Source: UBA699 sp050261915 (GTDB lineage Bacteria; Bacillota; Clostridia; Clostridiales; Clostridiaceae). From it: DNA of 47,042 nt. Where the stretch lies: positions 1 to 47,042 of the forward strand of contig JBLNDT010000060.1 of NCBI GenBank assembly GCA_050261915.1, in the 5' to 3' direction. The notes under the pieces are model-generated. The model was not told the origin of the DNA. It was given only the letters and a program-made list of their open reading frames with translations, and searched no databases. The translations under genes and the position numbers were made by a program. Every line of letters starts with the position of its first letter. Within the stretch, counting starts at the first letter, position 1. Of this stretch, positions 5,559 through 14,197 are shown piece by piece.

Positions 5559-6647
5559 ATGAAAAAAATATCCAGTATTTTAGTTGTTATGATGATGATT
5601 GTTGGATTATTTGCAGGATGTTCCAGCAACAAGTCAGCAGAAACAGCAAAAAAAGTAAAAGTAGGTTTTATCTATGTAGGATCAGTTGGAGACGGTGGAT
5701 GGACTTATGCACAGGATCAGGGAAGACTTTATCTTGCAAAGGAAACAGGGGTAGAAACAATTTACAAGGAAAATGTTAAGGAAGACGCAGCAGAAGTTCA
5801 AAAGGTTGCAGAGGACATGATAAACCAGGGCTGTAATGTAATTTTCGGAACAAGCTTTGGATTTATGGATGGTATGGTAATGGAAGCTAAAAAGCATCCA
5901 GAAGTTAAGTTCCTACATTGCTCAGGAAGCAAGACAGATACAAACCTTGGAACATATTTTGGAAGAATGTATCAGATGAGATATCTTTCAGGTATTGTTG
6001 CAGGTATGAAAACTAAAACAAATAAAATAGGATATGTTGCTGCATTTGACATTCCTGAAGTTGTTAGAGGAATAAATGCATTTACATTAGGCGTACAGTC
6101 AGTAAATAAAGATGCTGTAGTTGCAGTAAAATGGACTCATACCTGGTATGACCCAGCTAAAGAAAAAGAAGCTGCTAAAGCTCTTATAGATGAAAAGTGT
6201 GACGTAATAACTCAGCATCAGGATTCAGCAGGTCCTCAGCAGGCTGCTGAAGAAGCAGGAATATCATCAATAGGTTATGATTCAGATATGAAAGACGCTG
6301 CACCAAAGGCATATATGACTGCACCAGTTTTCAATTGGGGACCATACTTTGTAAGCCAGATCAAGGCAATACAGGCTGGAACTTGGAAAGCTGAAGCATA
6401 TTGGGGACCAGTGAATGACGGAGTTGTTGGCTTGGCACCATTAACAGCAAATGCACCAGCAGGAGCACAAGCTGCTATTGATAAGGCAAAGGCTGATATT
6501 GAATCAGGAAAGAACAAGATATTTACAGGTCCTATAAAAGATCAGACGGGAGCTGTAAAAGTAGCTGATGGACAGACAATGACAGATAAAGAAATGCTTG
6601 AATTCAACTGGTTTGTACAGGGAGTTCAAGGGAAAATAGGCCAATAG
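5559..6647 (+). CDS. BMP-family nucleoside-binding lipoprotein
   Basis: 362 residues. Lipoprotein signal peptide with lipobox LFAGC (Cys21), then a periplasmic-binding-type fold of the BMP/Med/PnrA family that binds purine nucleosides for the ABC importer encoded downstream. Family signs are the N-terminal strand VKVGFIYVGSVGDGGWTYA (residues ~33-51), an internal GTSFGFMDGM, and GYDSDMKDAAPKAYMTAPVFNWG near residues 245-267. Anchored on the outer face of the membrane. GGGGAGG ribosome site. It follows xpt by 31 nt and is separated from the ATPase gene by a long hairpin (6655-6696) that may favour higher expression of the binding protein. Confidence 0.92.
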   Translation: MKKISSILVVMMMIVGLFAGCSSNKSAETAKKVKVGFIYVGSVGDGGWTYAQDQGRLYLAKETGVETIYKENVKEDAAEVQKVAEDMINQGCNVIFGTSFGFMDGMVMEAKKHPEVKFLHCSGSKTDTNLGTYFGRMYQMRYLSGIVAGMKTKTNKIGYVAAFDIPEVVRGINAFTLGVQSVNKDAVVAVKWTHTWYDPAKEKEAAKALIDEKCDVITQHQDSAGPQQAAEEAGISSIGYDSDMKDAAPKAYMTAPVFNWGPYFVSQIKAIQAGTWKAEAYWGPVNDGVVGLAPLTANAPAGAQAAIDKAKADIESGKNKIFTGPIKDQTGAVKVADGQTMTDKEMLEFNWFVQGVQGKIGQ

Positions 6648-6654
6648 TATATGG

Positions 6655-6696
6655 ATTGAGAATTGGGAATTATTAATTTAATTCTCAATTCTCAAT
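6655..6696. repeat. 17-bp inverted repeat between transporter genes
   Basis: Arms 6655-6671 and 6680-6696 are complementary over 17 nt (16 Watson-Crick pairs and one G-U as RNA) around loop ATTAATTT. The arms are made of repeated GAATTGAGAATT-like units, as in small intergenic repeats of clostridia. Lacking a T-run after the stem, it probably acts as an mRNA-stabilising or processing element, not a full terminator. Confidence 0.8.
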
Positions 6697-6718
6697 TTTA
6701 AAGTTTAGAGGTGATGTC

Positions 6719-8251
6719 ATGGAAATTAAGGTACCATATGTAAGTATGAAAAATATCAAAAAGGTTTTTGGAAAAGTTGTAGCAAACAAAAACGTAAACC
6801 TTACAGTAGAAGGTGGAGAAATCCATGCTTTGCTTGGAGAAAATGGAGCAGGAAAAAGTACCCTCATGAACATGCTTTCAGGAGTATATACCCCTGACGG
6901 TGGAGAAATCCTTATTCATGGAAGAGAAGTAAGCTTCAGTTCACCAAAGGAAGCTATTGAATCAAAAATAGGAATGATATACCAGCATTTTAAACTTGTG
7001 GACAATATGTCTGCCATTGAAAATATTATGCTTGGTCAAAAACATAAGCTTTTCTTAAACAAGACCCAGGTTAAAAAAAGAGTAGATGAGATATGCAGCA
7101 GATATGGCTTGGAAATCGAAATTGATAAAAATGTTTACGATATGTCTGTTGGAGAAAGACAGACCCTTGAAATACTAAAGGTTTTATATAGAGGTGCTGA
7201 TATTTTAATCCTTGACGAGCCAACCACAGTTTTTACACCACAAGAGGCAAAAAAACTGTTTAAGATAATGAATAGAATGAAAGAAAATGGATGTGCTGTT
7301 ATATTCATTACTCATAAAATGGAAGAGGTAATGGAAGTATCTGATAGAATAACAGTACTTAGAAAAGGTGAAACTATTAAAACTGTTGATAAGAAAAACA
7401 CAAGTCCGGAGGAACTGGCTGAATTAATGGTGGGTCACTCTGTGGATTTATCAATAGAAAGAAAGGAACCTCTTAATAGCAAGGTTGTTCTTGAAGTAAA
7501 AGACCTTTCTGTATTAAATGAAGATAATTTAGAGGCACTTAGCAACATTAACTTTAATTTAAAAAGTGGAGAAATACTTGGAATTGCAGGAATTGCAAAC
7601 AGTGGACAGAGAGAATTATGTGAAGCAATAGCAGGTATATATCCAATACAAAATGGTGAAGTTATTTTAGAGGGGGAAAATATCGCAGGTAGGAATCCAA
7701 GAGACATTATAAAAAAAGGAATAAGCATGAGTTTTGTACCTGAAGACAGGCTTGGCATGGGGTTGGTTGGTTCTATGGATATGGTGGAAAATCTTTTATT
7801 AAAATCCTATCATAATCAAAATGGATTTTTTATTGATAAGAAGCCAGCTATAGAAAAGGCTAAAGAAATTACTAAGAAACTTAAGGTTCAAACCCCGGAT
7901 ATATTTTATCCAATAAAGAACCTCTCTGGTGGAAATATCCAAAAGATACTTTTAGGCAGAGAGCTTGATTCAAACCCACATGTGCTTATAATGGCTTATC
8001 CAGTTAGGGGACTTGATATCAATACCTGCTATACAATATATGATCTGATGAATGAACAAAAGGAAAAAGGTGTAGGTGTTTTATTCATAGGAGAAGATCT
8101 TGATGTTTTAATACAACTCTGCGACAGGATTATGGTTATGTATAATGGAAAGATAACTGGAATTGTTGATGCTAAGGGTATAACAAAGGAAAAACTAGGT
8201 CTTCTCATGGTAGGAAAAAACAATGAAGTGGAGGGAAATAAGGTTGTTTAG
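6719..8251 (+). CDS. nucleoside ABC importer, fused double ATPase
   Basis: 510 residues with two ABC domains, the usual form for BMP-type nucleoside importers (compare NupO/YufO). Domain 1 has Walker A GENGAGKST (~residues 40-48), an altered signature MSVGERQ, and Walker B ILILDEPT. Domain 2 has a degenerate Walker A (GIANSGQREL), signature LSGGNIQK, and a Walker B altered to VLIMAYPVRGLD, as is normal for the second half of this family. It powers the two permeases encoded next. ATG 6719 has GAGGTG 7 nt upstream. Its 3' end overlaps the first permease gene, implying translational coupling. Confidence 0.93.
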   Translation: MEIKVPYVSMKNIKKVFGKVVANKNVNLTVEGGEIHALLGENGAGKSTLMNMLSGVYTPDGGEILIHGREVSFSSPKEAIESKIGMIYQHFKLVDNMSAIENIMLGQKHKLFLNKTQVKKRVDEICSRYGLEIEIDKNVYDMSVGERQTLEILKVLYRGADILILDEPTTVFTPQEAKKLFKIMNRMKENGCAVIFITHKMEEVMEVSDRITVLRKGETIKTVDKKNTSPEELAELMVGHSVDLSIERKEPLNSKVVLEVKDLSVLNEDNLEALSNINFNLKSGEILGIAGIANSGQRELCEAIAGIYPIQNGEVILEGENIAGRNPRDIIKKGISMSFVPEDRLGMGLVGSMDMVENLLLKSYHNQNGFFIDKKPAIEKAKEITKKLKVQTPDIFYPIKNLSGGNIQKILLGRELDSNPHVLIMAYPVRGLDINTCYTIYDLMNEQKEKGVGVLFIGEDLDVLIQLCDRIMVMYNGKITGIVDAKGITKEKLGLLMVGKNNEVEGNKVV

Positions 8252-9314
8252 AATTATAAAAAAAAGTGAAGTAAGCAGCAGGGAAAACATAACTATAAGA
8301 GCAACCGCTATTATCCTTGCACTTGTGATATCCGGTATATTTCTAGCTGCATTGCAGCTAAATCCACTCCTTGTATATCAAGGAATGGTGAAAGGAGCCT
8401 TTGGTTCAGCATATAGTTTCAGAGAAACAATAATCAAGGCTATACCTTTGTTAATAACCGCCCTTGGAATATCTGTAGCTTTTAAGATGCAGTTTTGGAA
8501 TATTGGAGGAGAAGGACAGATATTGATGGGTGCATTTTGTGCTTCCTTCTTTGCCTTCAACATGCCAAACATGCCGAAGGTTCCTTTATTAACAATAATG
8601 CTTATATCAGGAATTTTTGGAGGAGCTGTTTGGGCTTTAATACCAGCTTTATTTAAATCGAAATGGGGCACAAATGAAACTATAGTAACCTTGATGATGA
8701 ATTATGTTGCTATAAAATGGATTACATACCTTCAGTACGGTCCTTGGAAGGATAAAGCTTCTATGGGTTTCCCTAGGATGCCCCTGTATACTGAAAATGC
8801 GATTCTGCCAAACCTTTTTGGCATTAATTTAGGTTGGGTTATAGCCTTACTTCTTGTTGTTGGGATGTACATATTCATGAATAAAACAAAAAAAGGTTAT
8901 GAGATAGCTGTACTTGGTGAAAGTGAAAAAACTGCACACTATGCAGGTATAAATATTAAGAAAACAATAATTATATCCATGCTGTTAAGCGGAGGGCTTT
9001 GCGGTCTTGCAGGTATGATTCAAGCTTCTGCAGTAAGTTATACCTTGTCTACTGAGGTATCTGGCGGAGTAGGTTTTACTGCAATAATAGTAGCATACCT
9101 AGGAAATTTAAGTGCCCCAATTACTCTTGTTGTGTCAATTTTGTTTGCAGCACTTCTTGAAGGGGGAGCTTATATTCAGACTGCTTTTGGGACTCCAGAA
9201 TCAACAGCTCAGATACTTCAGGCAATGATATTATTTTTTGTTCTAGGAAGCGAATTTTTCATTAGATATAAAATTGTAAGAAAAAATATTGTTAAAGAAA
9301 AGGAGGAGATTTAA
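8223..9314 (+). CDS. nucleoside ABC importer permease 1
   Basis: 363 residues, BPD_transp_2 (branched-chain/ribose type) permease with about ten hydrophobic segments. The conserved cytoplasmic loop GYEIAVLGESEKTAHYAGINIKK near residue 220 contains the ATPase-coupling GE..TA.YAGI element. It forms the channel with the second permease. Start is uncertain: ATG 8223 has a weak AGGA site, whereas TTG 8244 in the same frame has GGAGGG 8 nt upstream and would reduce the overlap with the ATPase gene from 29 to 8 nt. Both give the same membrane domain. Confidence 0.92.
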   Translation: MKWREIRLFRIIKKSEVSSRENITIRATAIILALVISGIFLAALQLNPLLVYQGMVKGAFGSAYSFRETIIKAIPLLITALGISVAFKMQFWNIGGEGQILMGAFCASFFAFNMPNMPKVPLLTIMLISGIFGGAVWALIPALFKSKWGTNETIVTLMMNYVAIKWITYLQYGPWKDKASMGFPRMPLYTENAILPNLFGINLGWVIALLLVVGMYIFMNKTKKGYEIAVLGESEKTAHYAGINIKKTIIISMLLSGGLCGLAGMIQASAVSYTLSTEVSGGVGFTAIIVAYLGNLSAPITLVVSILFAALLEGGAYIQTAFGTPESTAQILQAMILFFVLGSEFFIRYKIVRKNIVKEKEEI

Positions 9315-9315
9315 A

Positions 9316-10251
9316 ATGGAAGCACTTATATCATTTTTATCTGCTGCCATAGTGGCAGGAACTCCCCTTTTATTTGCAACCTTAGGTGAAATAATTACAG
9401 AAAAAAGCGGAAACCTCAATCTTGGCGTTGAGGGTATGATGCTTATGGGTGCAGTTATAGGCTTCCTAATGGGAATGAAAACAGGGAATCCTATTTTAGC
9501 TATGGCATTTGCAATGCTTGCTGGTGCAATAGGAGGTTCAATATTTGCATTTTTAACTATAACTTTAAGAGCAAATCAGACAGTTTCAGGTCTTGCCTTA
9601 ACAACATTTGGAACAGGATTTTCAAGTCTTATAGGAAAAAAACTTGTTGGTCAGGCAACCCCTGCAGGAATAAAAGAATTCTTTGCAGTTAAAGCTATAC
9701 CAGGATTAAGCGATATCCCAGTAATTGGACCAGTTTTGTTTAAACATGATGTATTTGTGTATTTTGGATATTTTACTGCAATAGCACTTGGAATTTACCT
9801 TTACAACACATCTAAAGGCTTAAACTTAAGAGCCATAGGAGAAAACCCTGGTTCTGCAGATGCAGCCAGTGTAAATATAACATTATACAAGTATGCGCAT
9901 ATTCTTCTTGGGGGTGCATTATGCGGACTTGGGGGAGCTTACCTTTCTCTGGTTTATGTACCTTCATGGCAGGACAATGTTACTGCAGGAAGAGGCTGGA
10001 TTGCTGTTGCACTAGTTATATTTGCAGCATGGAATCCTTATAAGGCACTAATTGGAGCATATCTTTTCGGAGGACTAGACATAATAGGCTTTAGGCTTCA
10101 AGGTACAGGAGTACAAATATCTCAATATCTCATAGATATGCTTCCATACCTAGTAACAATTGTGGTTCTTGTAGTGGTATCCTTTAGAAAAAGCAAGAAG
10201 AATTCACCCCCAAAAGCATTGGGTATTCCATATTTTAGAGAAGATAGATAG
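9316..10251 (+). CDS. nucleoside ABC importer permease 2
   Basis: 311 residues, BPD_transp_2 permease, shorter partner of the gene upstream. N-terminal region TLGEIITEKSGNLNLGVEGMM and the loop GLNLRAIGENPGSADAASVNI are typical of the second permease of BMP-type nucleoside importers. About nine membrane segments. The frame is open from 9289, but ATG 9316 is the true start: AAGGAGGAG lies 8 nt upstream, and it is just past the stop of permease 1 (9312-9314). Last gene of the purine salvage/uptake operon; a terminator overlaps its stop. Confidence 0.92.
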   Translation: MEALISFLSAAIVAGTPLLFATLGEIITEKSGNLNLGVEGMMLMGAVIGFLMGMKTGNPILAMAFAMLAGAIGGSIFAFLTITLRANQTVSGLALTTFGTGFSSLIGKKLVGQATPAGIKEFFAVKAIPGLSDIPVIGPVLFKHDVFVYFGYFTAIALGIYLYNTSKGLNLRAIGENPGSADAASVNITLYKYAHILLGGALCGLGGAYLSLVYVPSWQDNVTAGRGWIAVALVIFAAWNPYKALIGAYLFGGLDIIGFRLQGTGVQISQYLIDMLPYLVTIVVLVVVSFRKSKKNSPPKALGIPYFREDR

Positions 10252-10273
10252 CAGCTTAGGCTGCTATTTTTTT
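10248..10273 (+). terminator. terminator of the purine uptake operon
   Basis: Stem ATAGCAGC / GCTGCTAT with loop TTAG and a run of seven or more T. The stop codon of permease 2 lies within the 5' arm. Confidence 0.9.
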
Positions 10274-10342
10274 ATTGTGAAAATAATAATTGAATAATAT
10301 AATAATTGCAGTGGGGTATGCTAAATAAAAGGGGGAATAATA

Positions 10343-11329
10343 ATGTTATTGTTAAACAAAGAGGATATAAAAAGGGTTTTTTCCATGAAGGATGCCATTG
10401 AGGCTGATAAGGAAGCATTTAAGCTTTTAAGTCTTGGAAAAAGTGTGGTACCTTTAAGAACTGTTATTCAAGCTCAAAAATATGAAGGGACAATGCTTTA
10501 TATGCCAGGATACATAGAGGATATGGATGCGGCTGCATTAAAGATTGTTTCAATATTTCCCAAAAATATGGATATGGGGAAACCAACAGCACCAGCCACT
10601 GTTCTTTTAATGGATGGAACCACTGGTGAAGTTAGTGCAATACTTGACGGGACCTATGTAACACAGCTTAGAACCGGGGCGGCATCAGGGGCAGCCTTTG
10701 ATCTGTTTGCACTTAAAGATTCTAAAAAGGGCGCTTTGATTGGAACAGGGGGTCAGGCAGCAGCTCAGCTAGAAGGTATGCTTGCAGCAAGAAAACTTGA
10801 TATGGTTATGGTTTTTGACACAAATAAGGAAAGGACAATTGCCTTTGCTAAGAAAATGCAGGAGGAACTTAATGAGTATGGAGTCAGGATTATACCAGCA
10901 GCCTCCTCAGATGAAGCAGTGACTGACGCAGATATGGTAGTTACTGTAACTCCTTCATTAAACCCTGTATTCGATGGTGATAAGATAAAAGAAGGAGCCG
11001 TTGTAAGCTGCGTTGGTTCATATCAGCACCATATGCAGGAAATGGACCCAAGGTTGCTAACCAGGGCATCAAAAATTTATTTTGACTCAAAGGATGCTGT
11101 TCTTTCCGAAGCTGGAGACATTTTAATACCCCTTGAAAAGGGTATTATTACAGAAGAGGACTTTACAGGGGATATTGGTGAGGTGATCCTTGGAAAAGCA
11201 CCTGGAAGAGAAAACTGCAAAGAAATTATAGTATTTAAGACTGTTGGAGTTGCTGTACAGGACCTTGTAACAGCAAAGAAGATTTATGATATTGCTTTAA
11301 AAGAAAATATTGGTACAAAGTGGAGTTGA
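10343..11329 (+). CDS. ornithine cyclodeaminase / mu-crystallin family protein
   Basis: 328 residues, full length for the OCD/mu-crystallin family of NAD(P)-dependent enzymes acting on amino and imino acids (ornithine, alanine or cyclic imino acids). Visible marks are the substrate loop KPTAPATVLLMDGTTGE (~80-96), DGTYVTQLRTGAASGAA (~101-117) and the Rossmann motif GALIGTGGQAAAQ (~129-141), plus the conserved Asp late in the protein (SEAGDILIPL). Substrate cannot be fixed from sequence; the AP-rich loop also fits alanine-dehydrogenase-like members. Own transcription unit with GGGGG ribosome site, sharing a bidirectional terminator with the convergent gene. Confidence 0.85.
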   Translation: MLLLNKEDIKRVFSMKDAIEADKEAFKLLSLGKSVVPLRTVIQAQKYEGTMLYMPGYIEDMDAAALKIVSIFPKNMDMGKPTAPATVLLMDGTTGEVSAILDGTYVTQLRTGAASGAAFDLFALKDSKKGALIGTGGQAAAQLEGMLAARKLDMVMVFDTNKERTIAFAKKMQEELNEYGVRIIPAASSDEAVTDADMVVTVTPSLNPVFDGDKIKEGAVVSCVGSYQHHMQEMDPRLLTRASKIYFDSKDAVLSEAGDILIPLEKGIITEEDFTGDIGEVILGKAPGRENCKEIIVFKTVGVAVQDLVTAKKIYDIALKENIGTKWS

Positions 11330-11333
11330 AAAG

Positions 11334-11364
11334 AAAGGCTTTTGAAAAATCAAAAGCCTTTTTT
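11334..11364. terminator. bidirectional terminator between convergent genes
   Basis: Stem AAAGGCTTTTGA / TCAAAAGCCTTT, loop AAAA, T-run on the right and A-run on the left. The stop codon of the minus-strand gene (11350-11352) is inside the stem. Confidence 0.88.
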
Positions 11365-12507
11365 CACACATTTGTTTATTGAATCTATTGCAAAATCAAC
11401 TTCAGCTTCAGTGTTGAAGCTGCTAAAGCTGAACCTTACAGTTCCCTGAGGGAATGTATTTAAGGTCATATGAGCTGATGGGGCACAGTGAAGTCCGCAT
11501 CTTGTCATAATAAAATAGTCATTTGAAAGGTTAAAGGATATTTCTGAATTATCATATCCTTCAAAGTCAAGGGAAACCGTTGGTGTTCTTCCTTCTATTC
11601 CATTAATCCCGGCTATTCTTACATTCTCAAAGGTATTCACCTTCTCAATAAATCTTTTAGCAAGGTAAAGTTCCTTTTCTCTTATTTCCTTTAAGCCTTC
11701 CTTTTTTAAATATTTTAAAGAAGCATTAAGGCCGAAAATTCCTGGAAGGTTCATAGTACCTGATTCATATTTATCTGGCAGGTAATCAGGCTGATCCTCG
11801 GAACTAGATAAACTTCCTGTACCACCTTCTATAAGGCAAGGTACATTAGCTGCAAGCTTGTCATTTATTATAAATCCACCCATTCCCTGAGGACCAAGAA
11901 GACTTTTGTGTCCTGTAAAAGCTATGGCATCAGCATTAAGTTTCTTAAAATCTATATCAAGAAATCCTGCTGTTTGTGCCGAGTCTATAATGAAAAACAA
12001 ATTATGTTTTTTACATATGGCTCCAACTTCCTCTAAAGGAAATATAGTTCCACATACATTTGAAGCATGAGTCATTATAACTGCCTTCGTATTTGGCATT
12101 ATGGATGCTTCAATTATTGATGGGTCCATGACACCTTCTATATTGCAGGGAATCCTTGAAAATTCTACTCCCTTTTTCTTCATTGAGCTTAAAGGTCTCA
12201 TAACAGCATTGTGTTCCATGGATGAAACAAGCACATGATCCCCTGGATTAAGGAGACCTTTAATTATTACATTTAAGCTTTCAGTTATATTTCTTGTAAA
12301 AATAACATTTTCAGTTTTATCAAAATTAAATAGTTCGCAAATAAGTTCTCTTGTTTCAAAAAGTACCTGCTGGGCCGCATGTGCACCTGAGTAAACCCCT
12401 CTATTAACATTACACCCCACGTTTAGTATATAATCCGACATGCTTTCTGCAACTCCTGGAGCTTTTGGAAAGCTTGTAGCGGCATTGTCTAAGTATATTG
12501 AACTCAC
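11350..12507 (-). CDS. cysteine desulfurase / selenocysteine lyase family aminotransferase
   Basis: 385 residues, class V PLP enzyme. Seen: N-terminal IYLDNAATSFPK, PLP pocket (MEHNAVMRPL), FIIDSAQTAGFLDID, PLP lysine in AFTGHKSLLGPQG, and the mobile-loop catalytic Cys in MTRCGLHCAPSAH. This matches the NifS/SufS-like subfamily that removes S or Se from (seleno)cysteine, particularly the group often found near DUF3343 and selD genes. Start: the first GTG (12516) is part of the GGAGGTG ribosome site, so GTG 12507 (8 nt downstream) is preferred. Divergent from the double-cubane operon, whose DUF3343 gene makes a functional link in sulfur or selenium handling plausible. Confidence 0.88.
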   Translation of the reverse strand: MSSIYLDNAATSFPKAPGVAESMSDYILNVGCNVNRGVYSGAHAAQQVLFETRELICELFNFDKTENVIFTRNITESLNVIIKGLLNPGDHVLVSSMEHNAVMRPLSSMKKKGVEFSRIPCNIEGVMDPSIIEASIMPNTKAVIMTHASNVCGTIFPLEEVGAICKKHNLFFIIDSAQTAGFLDIDFKKLNADAIAFTGHKSLLGPQGMGGFIINDKLAANVPCLIEGGTGSLSSSEDQPDYLPDKYESGTMNLPGIFGLNASLKYLKKEGLKEIREKELYLAKRFIEKVNTFENVRIAGINGIEGRTPTVSLDFEGYDNSEISFNLSNDYFIMTRCGLHCAPSAHMTLNTFPQGTVRFSFSSFNTEAEVDFAIDSINKCVKKGF

Positions 12508-12629
12508 ATAAATCACCTCCAGTATATTATATACTAGTGCCTATTTTAAATAAACATGTTATTTATTTGTATATATAATAGATGATGTTTTATTTATTCT
12601 ATAACAAAATAACTGTAACCTCCTTACTA

Positions 12630-12638
12630 TGCTACAAT
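12630..12638 (+). promoter_or_regulatory. extended -10 promoter of the double-cubane operon
   Basis: TGCTACAAT is an extended -10 element 37 nt upstream of the start codon of the gene at 12675. The -35 region is weak. It is the best candidate in the 167-nt divergent intergenic region. Confidence 0.5.
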
Positions 12639-12674
12639 AATCATGTAAAAAAACACTACAGGGGGAATATAAAA

Positions 12675-13934
12675 ATGGGCGATTACAGAAAATTATGGTC
12701 AGATTTAGGAATGGATCTTGAAAAACACGATCAGCTTTGTGCTGTACTACCTGAAATGTATGGTGCAACATACTTAACCCAGGAAAACAGACCTGAGGGA
12801 ATGAATTATTTTAATTTTGTAGTAGCTGAAGTACATGGTCTTAGAATACAGGAACTGGCAGACCACAAGAAAAATGGGGGCAAAGTAATAGGAACCTTTT
12901 GCGTTTTTGTTCCAGATGAAGTAATTCTTGCTGCAGATGCTATTGGAGTTGGACTTTGTGCAGGCTCACAATTCTGGGTGCCAGATGGAGAAACGGTGCT
13001 TCCAAGAAATTTATGTCCGCTTATAAAGGCATTTATGGGAGCAAAAGTTGGGGGAACTTGTCCATATTTCAATTCATGTGACCTTGTAATAGGTGAAACT
13101 ACCTGTGATGGAAAGAAAAAAGCATGGGAAATATTAGAAGAATACGTTCCAGTGCATGTAATGGACCTTCCACAGATGAAAAAAGCAAAAGACTACAAAA
13201 TGTGGGAAGGTGAAATAAAGCTTTTAATTGAAGAAGTTGAAAAGATAACAGGAAACAAAATAACTGTTGAAAACCTTAAAGAAGGTATTAGAACAGCTAA
13301 TGCAAAGAGAAAAGCATTAAAGAGGCTTTATGATTTTAGAAAATATAAACCATCACCAATAAGCGGCCTGGATTGTTTACTAATATCACAGATAGCATTC
13401 TATGACAATCCTCATAGATTTACAGAAATGCTGAACAAACTTTGTGATGAACTTGATGAAAGAGTAAAGAATCTTCCAGAAGACAACAGAAAACGTCTAA
13501 TAATAACTGGAACTCCAATGGCTGTGCCAAACTGGAAGCTTCACTCAATAATAGAAAGTCTTGATGCTCAGATTGTTGCCGAAGAAACTTGTACAGGCAC
13601 TAGATACTTTGAAAATGAAGTATCAGAAGAAGGAGATACAATAGAAGATCTTATTAAAAATCTTGCAGACAGATATCTTAAGATTAACTGTGCATGCTTC
13701 ACTCCAAACAATGGAAGACTTGAAGATCTAATAAGATATGCTGATGAATATCATGCAGATGGAATAATCGATGCAAATCTATCTTTCTGCCATACTTATG
13801 CTATTGAACATGGAGCTATTGAAAAGGGATTAAAAGAAAAGAATATTCCTACAATGCATATTGAAACTGATTATGCTTCAGAAGATTCAGGACAGATAAA
13901 AACCAGAGTTGAAGCATTCCTTGAAATGCTTTAA
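12675..13934 (+). CDS. double-cubane cluster protein (2-hydroxyacyl-CoA dehydratase subunit D family)
   Basis: 419 residues, HgdB/BcrC-like fold. Conserved cysteines at residues 76, 95, 114, 129, 135 and 144 lie in the motifs GTFCVFVPDE, LCAGSQFW, NLCPLIKAF, GTCPYFNSCDLV and GETTCDGKKK. Later come VAEETCTGTR and INCACFTPN. These mark the double-cubane [8Fe-9S]-type group, as in the Carboxydothermus protein, rather than a true acyl-CoA dehydratase: there is a single subunit and no second dehydratase gene. It probably performs ATP-driven low-potential reduction of an unknown substrate. ATG 12675 has AGGGGGA upstream; the frame is open 31 codons earlier without a ribosome site. It overlaps the DUF3343 gene by one base. 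Confidence 0.88.
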   Translation: MGDYRKLWSDLGMDLEKHDQLCAVLPEMYGATYLTQENRPEGMNYFNFVVAEVHGLRIQELADHKKNGGKVIGTFCVFVPDEVILAADAIGVGLCAGSQFWVPDGETVLPRNLCPLIKAFMGAKVGGTCPYFNSCDLVIGETTCDGKKKAWEILEEYVPVHVMDLPQMKKAKDYKMWEGEIKLLIEEVEKITGNKITVENLKEGIRTANAKRKALKRLYDFRKYKPSPISGLDCLLISQIAFYDNPHRFTEMLNKLCDELDERVKNLPEDNRKRLIITGTPMAVPNWKLHSIIESLDAQIVAEETCTGTRYFENEVSEEGDTIEDLIKNLADRYLKINCACFTPNNGRLEDLIRYADEYHADGIIDANLSFCHTYAIEHGAIEKGLKEKNIPTMHIETDYASEDSGQIKTRVEAFLEML

Positions 13935-14185
13935 TGACTGAAAAAAGATTTTATATTCTGTTTCCCTCCTATACGGAGGGAATGAAGCTTGAATCACTGC
14001 TTAAAAAAAATAGCATTAAGTATACTATTGTACCTACACCTAGGCGGCTTTCTGTTTGCTGCGGCATCTCAATAATGTATAATGAAGAAGACTGGGAAAA
14101 GATTCAGGTTCTTATAAAAGAAAACAGTGTGAACATAATAGGGATGGAGAGCCTTGATTTTGAAAAGAAAAATTATTATTTGTAA
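13934..14185 (+). CDS. DUF3343 protein, putative S/Se carrier-like
   Basis: 83 residues, small alpha/beta protein of the DUF3343 type. It has an N-terminal RFYILFPSYTEGMKLESLLK and a vicinal Cys pair C42-C43 in RRLSVCCGISIMY, the residues proposed to carry sulfur or selenium. Its start codon overlaps the stop of the double-cubane gene (TAATG), and the activase follows 12 nt later, so the three are translationally coupled. The role is likely maturation or electron/sulfur transfer for the metallocluster, but this is inference from family and context. Confidence 0.8.
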   Translation: MTEKRFYILFPSYTEGMKLESLLKKNSIKYTIVPTPRRLSVCCGISIMYNEEDWEKIQVLIKENSVNIIGMESLDFEKKNYYL

Positions 14186-14197
14186 GGGTGATAGAGA

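Noticed and set aside
12517..12600. Palindrome around ACATGT in the divergent region as an operator
   Set aside because: Arms do not match well beyond 6 nt and AT-rich sequence makes chance matches likely.
12582..12674. Upstream extension of the double-cubane protein by 31 residues
   Set aside because: No ribosome site before 12582, the promoter -10 lies inside, and AGGGGGA points to ATG 12675.
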